38,480 bases of DNA from Rhodococcus jostii NBRC 16295 (lineage in GTDB: Bacteria; Actinomycetota; Actinomycetes; Mycobacteriales; Mycobacteriaceae): positions 1 through 38,480 of the forward strand of contig NZ_BCWY01000085.1 of NCBI RefSeq assembly GCF_001894825.1, written 5' to 3'. The notes under the pieces were generated by a model. The model was not told the origin of the DNA. It saw only the letters and a program-made list of their open reading frames with translations, and searched no databases. Below are positions 30,593 through 38,361 of the stretch, one piece after another. Position 1 is the stretch's first letter. Each line of letters opens with the position of its first letter. Both the position numbers and the translations under genes were made by a program.

Positions 30593-31420
30593 ATGTACGC
30601 AGCGAGCCGTGAGGCCTTGACGCAGACCCGTGCTGCGTTGTCTTCGGCCTTGGGATCCGTCTCTGCCGGAGCAGCCACAGCGGCCGCGGCCCAGATCGGG
30701 GCCGAGCTGTTCTCGGTCGTCGAGATCCTGGACGAGCAGCGCACTCTCCGGAGTGCCCTGTCGGACAGCTCGACGCCCGGGAGCGTTCGCGAAGGTCTGG
30801 CCGAACAGGTGTTCGGCGGCAAGGTTTCAGCAGAGACCCTCGCCGTCCTGAAGGCGGCGGTGGGCCAGGACTGGTCCACCACCTCCGACCTGCGCAACTC
30901 GCTGGTGCTCCTCGGTCGGGAATCGCTGCTGAAGGCAGCTGCCGACCAGGGACAGCTCGACGCCGTCGAGGACGAGCTCTTCCGCCTCGGCCGCATCGTT
31001 GCGGGCGACCCGCAGCTCGAGCAGGCACTGTCCGACCGTTCCGTATCGGCAAAGGGCAAGCGTCAACTGCTGTCCAAGCTGCTGTACGGCAAGGTCACCG
31101 CGGTCACCGAGGCGCTGGCGACCCAGGCAGTGGGCCGGCTGAAGAACTCCGCACCCGCGGACGCCTTCGACGAACTGTCGAATCTGGCAGCAGCACAGCG
31201 GAAAGCCGTTGTCGCCAAGGTGCGCAGCGCTGCTCCGCTGTCCAGTGAGCAGTCGGATCGGCTGACCGCCACCCTCACCCGTACCTACGGGAAGCCGGTG
31301 ACGGTTCACGTGGAGGTCGATCCTGAACTCCTCAGCGGCTTGGTCGTCCGGGTGGGCGACGAGGTGATCGACGGCAGCGGAGCGGGACGTCTCGCAGCGT
31401 TGCGGAAGTCCCTCAAGTAG
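30593..31420 (+). CDS. atpH: F0F1 ATP synthase subunit delta
   Basis: A 275-residue delta subunit connecting the b stalk to the top of the alpha3beta3 head. The C-terminal motif 'YGKPVTVHVEVDPELLSGLVVRVGDEVIDGS' is diagnostic. It is about 100 residues longer than E. coli delta, the extra being an internal helical insert typical of actinobacteria, but it is not fused to a b-like domain as in mycobacteria. ATG 30593 is preferred to GTG 30584 because AGGGAAG lies 8 bases upstream. Confidence 0.95.
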   Translation: MYAASREALTQTRAALSSALGSVSAGAATAAAAQIGAELFSVVEILDEQRTLRSALSDSSTPGSVREGLAEQVFGGKVSAETLAVLKAAVGQDWSTTSDLRNSLVLLGRESLLKAAADQGQLDAVEDELFRLGRIVAGDPQLEQALSDRSVSAKGKRQLLSKLLYGKVTAVTEALATQAVGRLKNSAPADAFDELSNLAAAQRKAVVAKVRSAAPLSSEQSDRLTATLTRTYGKPVTVHVEVDPELLSGLVVRVGDEVIDGSGAGRLAALRKSLK

Positions 31421-31482
31421 TCCGCAACCGAACCCCATACCCCAGATCTTTTCGAAGACCAGACACCGAGAGCAGGAAAAAC

Positions 31483-33126
31483 ATGGCGGAGCTGACGATC
31501 TCCTCCGACGAGATCCGTAGCGCGATCGAGAACTACACCGCGAGCTACTCCCCGGAGGCCTCCCGCGAAGAGGTCGGCGCTGTGACCGACACCGGCGACG
31601 GCATCGCGCACGTCAGTGGCCTGCCTTCGGCGATGGCCAACGAACTGCTGGAGTTCCCCGGCGGAGTTCTGGGCGTCGCGCTCAACCTGGATGCCACCGA
31701 GATCGGTGCCGTCATCCTGGGCGATTACGAGAACATCCAGGAAGGCCAGGAAGTCAAGCGGACCGGCGACGTGCTGTCGGTACCCGTCGGAGACGCGTTC
31801 CTGGGCCGTGTCATCAACCCACTCGGCCAGCCGATCGACGGCCTGGGCGAGATCGAGAGCAACGAGACCCGCGCCCTCGAGCTGCAGGCCGCCTCGGTGC
31901 TCGAGCGTCAGCCCGTCGAGGAGCCGCTGCAGACCGGCATCAAGGCCATCGACGCGATGACCCCGATCGGCCGCGGACAGCGTCAGCTCATCATCGGCGA
32001 CCGTAAGACGGGCAAGACCGCCGTCTGCATCGACGCGATCCTGAACCAGAAGGCCAACTGGGAGACCGGCGACGAGAAGCAGCAGGTGCGCTGCATCTAC
32101 GTCGCGATCGGACAGAAGGGCTCCACCATCGCGGGCGTCAAGGCTGCCCTCGAGGAGCAGGGCGCGATGGAGTACACCACCATCGTCGCCGCCCCTGCCT
32201 CCGATTCCGCCGGCTTCAAGTGGCTTGCCCCGTACACCGGCTCCGCCATCGGCCAGCACTGGATGTACCAGGGCAAGCACGTCCTGGTCGTGTTCGACGA
32301 CCTGACCAAGCAGGCCGAGGCGTACCGCGCCATCTCGCTGCTGCTGCGTCGCCCGCCGGGACGTGAGGCATACCCCGGTGACGTCTTCTACCTGCACTCC
32401 CGCTTGCTGGAGCGCTCGGCCAAGCTGTCCGACGCCCTGGGTGGAGGCTCGCTGACCGCGCTGCCGATCATCGAGACCAAGGCCAACGACGTCTCGGCCT
32501 ACATCCCGACCAACGTCATCTCCATCACCGACGGTCAGGTGTTCCTCGAGTCGGACCTGTTCAACAAGGGTGTCCGCCCCGCCATCAACGTCGGCATCTC
32601 GGTGTCCCGTGTCGGTGGCGCCGCGCAGACCAAGGGCATGAAGAAGGTCTCCGGTTCGCTGCGTCTGGAGCTGGCTCAGTTCCGTGAGCTCGAAGCGTTC
32701 TCCGCCTTCGCCTCCGACCTGGACGCCGCCTCGAAGGCACAGCTCGAGCGTGGTGCCCGCCTGGTCGAGCTGCTCAAGCAGGATCAGTACAGCCCGATCC
32801 CCGTCGAGGACCAGATCGTGTCGATCTACCTCGCCGGTGAAGGTGTCTTCGACAGCGTGCCCGTCGGTGACGTCCGCCGCTTCGAGGCCGAGCTGCTCGA
32901 CGAGCTGCACCGCAGCGCCTCCGGCGTGTACGAGAGCATCAAGGGCGGCAAGGCGCTCGACGCAGACAACGCCAAGGCGCTGCTCGAGGCCACCGAGAAG
33001 TTCAAGGAAACCTTCCTCGCGTCCGACGGAAGCCGGGTCGTGAACGAAGCCGAGGCCGAGGCTCTCGACGCCGGCGAGGTCGGCCACGAGCAGATCAACG
33101 TCAAGCGCACCACCGTCAGCAAGTGA
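31483..33126 (+). CDS. atpA: F0F1 ATP synthase subunit alpha
   Basis: A 547-residue regulatory nucleotide-binding subunit. The Walker A motif GDRKTGKT is at 172-179, 'QHWMYQGKHVLVVFDDLTKQAEAYR' holds Walker B, and 'LLLRRPPGREAYPGDVFYLHSRLLER' is invariant. The C-terminus extends about 35-40 residues past the E. coli end ('VVNEAEAEALDAGEVGHEQI'), like the mycobacterial extension that suppresses ATP hydrolysis. A GCAGGAAAAA ribosome site precedes ATG 31483. The 62-bp gap from atpH holds no strong terminator. Confidence 0.98.
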   Translation: MAELTISSDEIRSAIENYTASYSPEASREEVGAVTDTGDGIAHVSGLPSAMANELLEFPGGVLGVALNLDATEIGAVILGDYENIQEGQEVKRTGDVLSVPVGDAFLGRVINPLGQPIDGLGEIESNETRALELQAASVLERQPVEEPLQTGIKAIDAMTPIGRGQRQLIIGDRKTGKTAVCIDAILNQKANWETGDEKQQVRCIYVAIGQKGSTIAGVKAALEEQGAMEYTTIVAAPASDSAGFKWLAPYTGSAIGQHWMYQGKHVLVVFDDLTKQAEAYRAISLLLRRPPGREAYPGDVFYLHSRLLERSAKLSDALGGGSLTALPIIETKANDVSAYIPTNVISITDGQVFLESDLFNKGVRPAINVGISVSRVGGAAQTKGMKKVSGSLRLELAQFRELEAFSAFASDLDAASKAQLERGARLVELLKQDQYSPIPVEDQIVSIYLAGEGVFDSVPVGDVRRFEAELLDELHRSASGVYESIKGGKALDADNAKALLEATEKFKETFLASDGSRVVNEAEAEALDAGEVGHEQINVKRTTVSK

Positions 33127-33174
33127 GCGGCCAGCCCATGATGCTGCGAAACATGAAGGGAGAGTGATCGATCG

Positions 33175-34155
33175 ATGGCAAGCATTCTCGAACTGAGGTC
33201 TCGCATCAAGTCGGTCAACTCGACCAAGAAGATCACCAAGGCTCAGGAACTGATCGCGACCTCGCGCATCACGAAGGCTCAGGCCCGTGTCGCTGCGGCG
33301 AAGCCGTACGCCGAGGAGATCACGAAGGTTCTGTCGGAGCTGGCCAGCGCGTCCGCTTCGCTGGACCACCCGTTGCTCAACGAGCGCACCGATCCCAAGC
33401 GTGCTGCGGTCCTGGTCGTCACCAGTGACCGCGGTATGTGCGGTGGATACAACTCCAACGTCCTCAAGGAGGCCGAGGAGCTGTTCCAGCTGCTGCGCAG
33501 CGAGGGCAAGGATCCGGTCATCTACGTGCTCGGATCGAAGGGGCTGGGGTACTACACGTTCCGCGGCCGCGGCTTGGGAGGTGCGTGGACCGGGTTCTCC
33601 CAGGATCCGGGCTACTCCGACGCTGCCAAGGCGAGCCGGCACCTGGTCGACCTGTTCATGGCCGGATCCGGCTCGGAGGTTCCCGCGCCGAACGGTGAGG
33701 GCACCATCGAAGGCGTCGACGAGCTGCACATCGTGTATACCCGTTTCGTGTCGATGCTGAACCAGTCCCCCGAGGTTCGCCGGATGGCTCCCCTCGAGGT
33801 GATGGTCTCCGAGGAACACGTCGAACTCGGCGAAGACATGCTGTCGAACGGTCACGGATCCAGCAACTCGGAACCGGTCGCCGGATACAACTTCGAGCCG
33901 GAACCCGACAAGTTGCTCGGTGCCTTGCTGCCGAAGTACATCAGCACCCGCATCTTCTCCTCGCTGCTGGATGCTGCGGCGTCGGAGTCGGCTGCCCGTC
34001 GTACCGCCATGAAGGCCGCGACGGACAACGCAAACGAACTGGTGAACACGTTGAGCCGTCAGGCAAACCAGGCTCGCCAGGCCCAGATCACCCAGGAAAT
34101 CAGCGAGATCGTCGGCGGCGCGAATGCGCTAGCCTCGAGCGCAGGAAGTGACTAA
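33175..34155 (+). CDS. atpG: F0F1 ATP synthase subunit gamma
   Basis: A 326-residue central shaft subunit. N-terminal 'LRSRIKSVNSTKKITKAQELIATSRI' and C-terminal 'NTLSRQANQARQAQITQEISEIVGGANAL' form the coiled coil; 'VVTSDRGMCGGYN' is the Rossmann-like core signature. It is about 40 residues longer than E. coli gamma. One extra segment, 'GSGSEVPAPNGEGTIEG', sits where mycobacteria carry the gamma loop implicated in slowing hydrolysis; another lies around 'LSNGHGSSNSEPVAG'. AAGGGAGAG precedes ATG 33175. Confidence 0.97.
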   Translation: MASILELRSRIKSVNSTKKITKAQELIATSRITKAQARVAAAKPYAEEITKVLSELASASASLDHPLLNERTDPKRAAVLVVTSDRGMCGGYNSNVLKEAEELFQLLRSEGKDPVIYVLGSKGLGYYTFRGRGLGGAWTGFSQDPGYSDAAKASRHLVDLFMAGSGSEVPAPNGEGTIEGVDELHIVYTRFVSMLNQSPEVRRMAPLEVMVSEEHVELGEDMLSNGHGSSNSEPVAGYNFEPEPDKLLGALLPKYISTRIFSSLLDAAASESAARRTAMKAATDNANELVNTLSRQANQARQAQITQEISEIVGGANALASSAGSD

Positions 34156-34158
34156 GCA

Positions 34159-35610
34159 ATGACCGCAGCAGTAACCGAAAACAACGGGGCAGGCTCGGAT
34201 TCGTCCGTCGCCGGCCGCGTCGTGCGGGTCATCGGTCCCGTCGTGGACGTTGAATTCCCGCGTGGCGCTATTCCTGAACTGTTCAACGCCCTGCACGCCG
34301 AGATCACGCTCCCCTCGGTCGCCAAGACGCTGACCCTCGAGGTCGCACAGCACCTCGGCGACAACCTGGTGCGCACCGTCTCGATGCAGCCCACCGACGG
34401 CCTGGTCCGCGGCACCTCGGTGTCCGACACCGGCAAGCCGATCTCGGTTCCCGTCGGCGACGTCGTCAAGGGCCACGTGTTCAACGCACTGGGCGACTGC
34501 CTCGACGCTCCCGGCACGGGTCGCGACGGCGAGCAGTGGGGCATCCACCGCAAGCCACCGGCCTTCGACCAGCTCGAGGGCAAGACTGAGATCCTCGAGA
34601 CCGGCATCAAGGTCATCGACCTCCTCACCCCGTACGTCAAGGGTGGAAAGATCGGTCTGTTCGGTGGTGCCGGTGTCGGCAAGACCGTTCTGATCCAGGA
34701 AATGATCACCCGTATCGCCCGCGAGTTCTCCGGAACCTCGGTGTTCGCAGGCGTCGGTGAGCGCACCCGTGAGGGCACCGACCTTCACCTCGAGATGGAA
34801 GAGATGGGCGTCCTCCAGGACACCGCCCTTGTCTTCGGCCAGATGGACGAGCCGCCGGGAACGCGTATGCGCGTCGCCCTGTCCGCGCTGACCATGGCGG
34901 AGTACTTCCGCGATGTCCAGGGCCAGGACGTTCTGCTGTTCATCGACAACATCTTCCGTTTCACCCAGGCCGGTTCCGAGGTGTCGACCCTGCTCGGTCG
35001 TATGCCTTCGGCCGTGGGTTACCAGCCGACCCTGGCTGACGAGATGGGTGAGCTGCAGGAGCGCATCACCTCGACGCGAGGCCGCTCCATCACCTCGCTG
35101 CAGGCGATCTACGTGCCCGCCGACGACTACACCGACCCGGCGCCGGCCACGACGTTCGCGCACCTCGATGCCACCACCGAGCTGTCGCGTCCGATCTCGC
35201 AGATGGGTATCTACCCCGCTGTGGATCCGCTGACCTCCACTTCCCGCATCCTGGAGCCCGGCATCGTCGGTGAAGAGCACTTCCGGGTCGCCAACGAGGT
35301 CAAGCGCATCCTGCAGAAGTACAAGGAACTGCAGGACATCATCGCCATCCTCGGTATGGACGAGCTGCAGGAAGAGGACAAGGTCCTCGTCGGCCGCGCC
35401 CGCCGTCTGCAGAAGTTCCTCGGACAGAACTTCATCGTCGCCGAGAAGTTCACCGGTCAGCCCGGTTCCGTGGTGCCGCTCCGCGACACCATCGAGGCGT
35501 TCGACCGCATCTGCAAGGGCGAGTTCGATCACCTGCCTGAGCAGGCGTTCAACAGCTGTGGTGGACTCGACGACGTCGAGGCTGCAGCCAAGAAGATCGC
35601 CGGGAAGTAG
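34159..35610 (+). CDS. atpD: F0F1 ATP synthase subunit beta
   Basis: A 483-residue catalytic subunit. Walker A GGAGVGKT is at 169-176 with catalytic Lys175; 'GVGERTREGTDLHLEM' carries the catalytic Glu, and 'VLLFIDNIFRFTQAGSEVSTLLGRMPSAVGYQPTL' is split between Walker B and the conserved catch loop. The C-terminal helical domain has the DELxEED-type sequence 'MDELQEEDK'. It starts 3 bp after the atpG stop; AGGAAG lies about 11 bases upstream within atpG. Confidence 0.98.
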   Translation: MTAAVTENNGAGSDSSVAGRVVRVIGPVVDVEFPRGAIPELFNALHAEITLPSVAKTLTLEVAQHLGDNLVRTVSMQPTDGLVRGTSVSDTGKPISVPVGDVVKGHVFNALGDCLDAPGTGRDGEQWGIHRKPPAFDQLEGKTEILETGIKVIDLLTPYVKGGKIGLFGGAGVGKTVLIQEMITRIAREFSGTSVFAGVGERTREGTDLHLEMEEMGVLQDTALVFGQMDEPPGTRMRVALSALTMAEYFRDVQGQDVLLFIDNIFRFTQAGSEVSTLLGRMPSAVGYQPTLADEMGELQERITSTRGRSITSLQAIYVPADDYTDPAPATTFAHLDATTELSRPISQMGIYPAVDPLTSTSRILEPGIVGEEHFRVANEVKRILQKYKELQDIIAILGMDELQEEDKVLVGRARRLQKFLGQNFIVAEKFTGQPGSVVPLRDTIEAFDRICKGEFDHLPEQAFNSCGGLDDVEAAAKKIAGK

Positions 35611-35616
35611 TCGACG

Positions 35617-35985
35617 ATGGCTGAGATGACCGTGGAACTCGTCGCCGTGGAGCGACGGTTGTGGTCTGGTTTGGCGACTCTCGTCAGTGCACAGACGACC
35701 GAAGGTGAGATCGGTGTCATGCCTGGGCATGAGCCGGTTCTCGGACAGCTGGTCGAGGGCGGAGTGGTTGCGATCACGACCGCCGACGGTGAGCGTATCG
35801 TCGCTGCTGTGCACGGCGGGTTCCTGTCCGTGACCGCGAAGACAGTCACCATCCTCGCCGAGTCAGCCGACTTGGCCGAGGACATCGATGTGGAAGCGGC
35901 CAAGGCCGTGCTCGAAGAGAGCGGAGACGACCTCGAGGCGATTGCTGTCGCCAAGGGCCGGATCCGTGCCGTAGAGCGCGCCTAG
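35617..35985 (+). CDS. atpC: F0F1 ATP synthase subunit epsilon
   Basis: A 122-residue subunit of the central stalk. The N-terminal beta-sandwich contains 'TEGEIGVMPGHEPVLGQL' and 'VHGGFLSVTAKTVTILAESA', both standard; the C-terminal helices are short, as in mycobacterial epsilon. It starts 6 bp after atpD with GGGAAG upstream. It ends the ATP synthase genes proper; the DUF2550 gene follows after 36 bp. Confidence 0.96.
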   Translation: MAEMTVELVAVERRLWSGLATLVSAQTTEGEIGVMPGHEPVLGQLVEGGVVAITTADGERIVAAVHGGFLSVTAKTVTILAESADLAEDIDVEAAKAVLEESGDDLEAIAVAKGRIRAVERA

Positions 35986-36021
35986 GTTGCTCGAGAAAGA
36001 CCGCGACGGAGCCGACGAACA

Positions 36022-36456
36022 GTGTCAATCGGAATGACTGTGTTGATCATTCTGGTTGTGCTGCTCGCGGCCTTCGTCGCGGTCTTTCTGTATCGGCTTG
36101 CAGTACTGCGCCGCGGTGGAACCGCGGCGATCCTCCGGGTGACGCCCGCCCCGGGGGACACCGGCTGGCGCCACGGCGTCATCCGCTACGGCGAGGGTTC
36201 TCTCGTCTTCTTCAAATTGTCGAGTTTGCGTCCCGGCCCGGATTCGCGCATCGAGCGCCAGGGCATCGAAGTCGACGGTCGTCGCAGCCCCGAGGGCTCC
36301 GAATTCGACATCATGTCCGAAGAAATCGTCATCTTGTCGGTCAAGGACCGCGGGTCTTCGTACGAGATCGCATTGGACGGGGGAGCGCTGACCGCGTTCC
36401 TGTCCTGGGTCGAATCCCGGCCGTCCGGACGATCGGTGCGCGGACGCCGACTCTGA
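36022..36456 (+). CDS. DUF2550 membrane protein (Rv1312 family)
   Basis: A 144-residue protein with one N-terminal membrane helix (about 5-25) followed by a basic stretch and a soluble domain with 'GWRHGVIRYGEGSLVFFKLSSLRPGPD', the DUF2550 signature as I recall it. It matches the position of Rv1312 at the end of the mycobacterial atp operon, and is co-transcribed by location. Function unknown. GTG 36022 has GGAG ten bases upstream; ATG 36034 is an alternative. Its TGA abuts the stop of the convergent adenosyltransferase gene. Confidence 0.88.
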   Translation: MSIGMTVLIILVVLLAAFVAVFLYRLAVLRRGGTAAILRVTPAPGDTGWRHGVIRYGEGSLVFFKLSSLRPGPDSRIERQGIEVDGRRSPEGSEFDIMSEEIVILSVKDRGSSYEIALDGGALTAFLSWVESRPSGRSVRGRRL

Positions 36457-37032
36457 TCAGGCCTTCCCGGCTCCAGGCTTCCAGAGCACGTCGCCTTCGG
36501 GGTTCGCCAGTCTGCTCATGATGAACAGCAGATCCGACAGCCGGTTGAGATACTTCGCCGGCAGCGCGTTGGTGTTCTCGGGATTCGCGTCGACGGCGGC
36601 CCATGCGGACCGTTCGGCGCGCCGGGTCACGGTCCGCGCCACGTGCAGCAGAGCCCCCAGGGCGGTGCCGCCGGGGAGAATGAACGAGTTCAGCGGTTCC
36701 AGGCGCTCGTTCAGCTCGTCGCACCAGCCTTCGAGACGGTCGACGTACTCGGCGGTGATGCGCAGCGGCGGGTACTTGGGTTCATCCATCACCGGGGTGG
36801 ACAGGTCCGCGCCGGCGTCGAACAGGTCGTTCTGGATCTGCCGCAGGATCGACCGGACCTCCTCCGGAGGGTCGCCGAGCGCGACCGCGACACCGATCGA
36901 GGCGTTGGCCTCGTCGCAGTCGGCGTACGCGATCAGACGCGGATCGTTCTTCGACACACGGGAGAAATCGCTCAATCCGGTGGTCCCGTCGTCGCCGGTC
37001 CGGGTGTAGATCTTGGTGAGGTGTACGGCCAT
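36457..37032 (-). CDS. Cob(I)alamin adenosyltransferase, PduO type
   Basis: A 191-residue ATP:corrinoid adenosyltransferase of the PduO/MMAB family, making adenosylcobalamin. 'KIYTRTGDDGTTGL' at the N-terminus binds ATP; 'FILPGGTALGALLHVARTVTRRAER' and 'LNRLSDLLFIMSR' form the active-site helices. It corresponds to Rv1314c. ATG 37032 is chosen as the family start; the frame runs upstream into the murA antisense. On the minus strand TACCGT (37044-37039) ends six bases before the ATG, and the only GGAGG is 16 bases away, so the mRNA may be leaderless. Confidence 0.95.
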   Translation of the reverse strand: MAVHLTKIYTRTGDDGTTGLSDFSRVSKNDPRLIAYADCDEANASIGVAVALGDPPEEVRSILRQIQNDLFDAGADLSTPVMDEPKYPPLRITAEYVDRLEGWCDELNERLEPLNSFILPGGTALGALLHVARTVTRRAERSAWAAVDANPENTNALPAKYLNRLSDLLFIMSRLANPEGDVLWKPGAGKA

Positions 37033-37038
37033 AGCGTT

Positions 37039-37044
37039 ACGGTA
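37039..37044 (-). promoter_or_regulatory. Candidate -10 box, leaderless adenosyltransferase
   Basis: TACCGT on the minus strand, six nt before the ATG at 37032. Confidence 0.45.
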
Positions 37045-37073
37045 CCGGCCTCCGGGTTCGGCCTCCCTGGCTC

Positions 37074-37079
37074 TAGGCT
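37074..37079 (+). promoter_or_regulatory. Candidate -10 box, leaderless murA
   Basis: TAGGCT ends seven nt before the murA GTG. No Shine-Dalgarno lies in between, and no clear -35 is visible. Confidence 0.5.
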
Positions 37080-37086
37080 GTGCTCT

Positions 37087-38361
37087 GTGAGCGAACGCTT
37101 CCTTGTCACCGGCGGTGACCGCCTCGTAGGTGAAGTGTCTGTCGGGGGCGCGAAGAACAGCGTTCTCAAGCTGATGGCTGCAGCGCTGTTGGCTGAGGGC
37201 ACTACAACCGTCACCAATTGTCCGGACATCCTGGACGTCCCCTTGATGGCCGACGTCCTGCGAGGCCTCGGGTGCGAAGTGGATCTCGACGATTCCGTCG
37301 TCCGGATCACTACACCTGCCGAGCCCAAACATCACGCCGATTTCGCGGCGGTACGCCAGTTCCGCGCGTCGGTGTGCGTGCTGGGACCATTGGTCGCGCG
37401 GTGCCGACGGGCCGTGGTGGCACTCCCCGGTGGCGACGCCATCGGTTCGAGGCCCCTCGACATGCACCAGTCGGGGCTGCGGTTGCTCGGCGCGCACAGC
37501 ACGATCGAACACGGGTGCGTGGTCGCCCAGGCCGAGGATCTGCACGGCGCGAACATTCGGCTCGCCTTCCCGTCAGTGGGAGCGACCGAGAACATCTTGA
37601 TGGCCGCCGTGCTCGCCAAGGGCGAGACGGTGATCGACAACGCGGCCCGTGAACCCGAGATCGTCGACCTGTGCAACATGCTGAATCAGATGGGCGCGAA
37701 GGTCCGGGGGGCCGGCACGTCGACGCTGACGATCCAGGGCGTCGCCAAACTCGAGCCGACCACGCACCGCGTCATCGGCGATCGAATCGTCGCGGCGACG
37801 TGGGGGATCGCAGCGTCGATGACCCGCGGTGACGTGCGCGTTCGCGGGGTCAATCCGAAACACCTCGGCTTGGTGCTCGACAAACTGCGCGTGGCCGGCG
37901 CCGAAGTCACCGCCGAGTCCGACGGATTCCGGGTCGTCCAGGAGGCACGGCCGACCGCGGTCAACTTCGCGACGCTGCCGTATCCGGGATTCCCCACCGA
38001 CCTGCAGCCGATGGCCATCGGCCTCGCCGCGGTCGCGGAGGGAACATCGATGATCACCGAGAACGTCTTCGAGGCGCGGTTCCGCTTCGTCGAGGAGATG
38101 ATCCGGTTGGGTGCCGATGCGCGGACGGACGGTCACCACGCAGTGATCCGGGGAATCGCGCAGCTGTCGAGCGCACCGGTGTGGTCGTCCGACATCCGGG
38201 CCGGCGCGGGCCTGGTGCTGGCGGGGCTCGTCGCCGACGGGGTGACCGAAGTGCACGACGTCTTCCACATCGACCGTGGTTATCCGCGCTTCGTCGAGAT
38301 CCTCCAGGAACTCGGTGGTCGGATCGAGAGGGTGGACGCCGATCCCGGTTCACACCGGTGA
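37087..38361 (+). CDS. murA: UDP-GlcNAc enolpyruvyl transferase
   Basis: A 424-residue enzyme of the first committed step of peptidoglycan synthesis: transfer of enolpyruvate from PEP to UDP-GlcNAc. 'GGAKNSVLKLMAAALLAEG' carries the conserved Lys23-Asn24 pair; 'FPSVGATENILMAAVLAKG' and 'YPGFPTDLQPM' are substrate-binding. The loop residue alkylated by fosfomycin, Cys115 in E. coli, is Asp117 here (GGDAIGSRP), as in M. tuberculosis MurA. GTG 37087 is chosen for the family-type start SERFLVTGG and its position after a TAGGCT box. Divergent from the adenosyltransferase with 54 bp between. Confidence 0.97.
   Translation: MSERFLVTGGDRLVGEVSVGGAKNSVLKLMAAALLAEGTTTVTNCPDILDVPLMADVLRGLGCEVDLDDSVVRITTPAEPKHHADFAAVRQFRASVCVLGPLVARCRRAVVALPGGDAIGSRPLDMHQSGLRLLGAHSTIEHGCVVAQAEDLHGANIRLAFPSVGATENILMAAVLAKGETVIDNAAREPEIVDLCNMLNQMGAKVRGAGTSTLTIQGVAKLEPTTHRVIGDRIVAATWGIAASMTRGDVRVRGVNPKHLGLVLDKLRVAGAEVTAESDGFRVVQEARPTAVNFATLPYPGFPTDLQPMAIGLAAVAEGTSMITENVFEARFRFVEEMIRLGADARTDGHHAVIRGIAQLSSAPVWSSDIRAGAGLVLAGLVADGVTEVHDVFHIDRGYPRFVEILQELGGRIERVDADPGSHR

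Noticed and set aside
31306..33855. 849-codon open frame on the minus strand opposite atpH-atpA-atpG
   Set aside because: It lies opposite highly conserved ATP synthase genes, has the His/Asp/Arg-rich composition of a GC-rich shadow frame, and matches no family.
37033..37545. N-terminal extension of the adenosyltransferase frame opposite murA
   Set aside because: The family start is at MAVHLTKIYTRTG (37032); the extension is antisense to murA.
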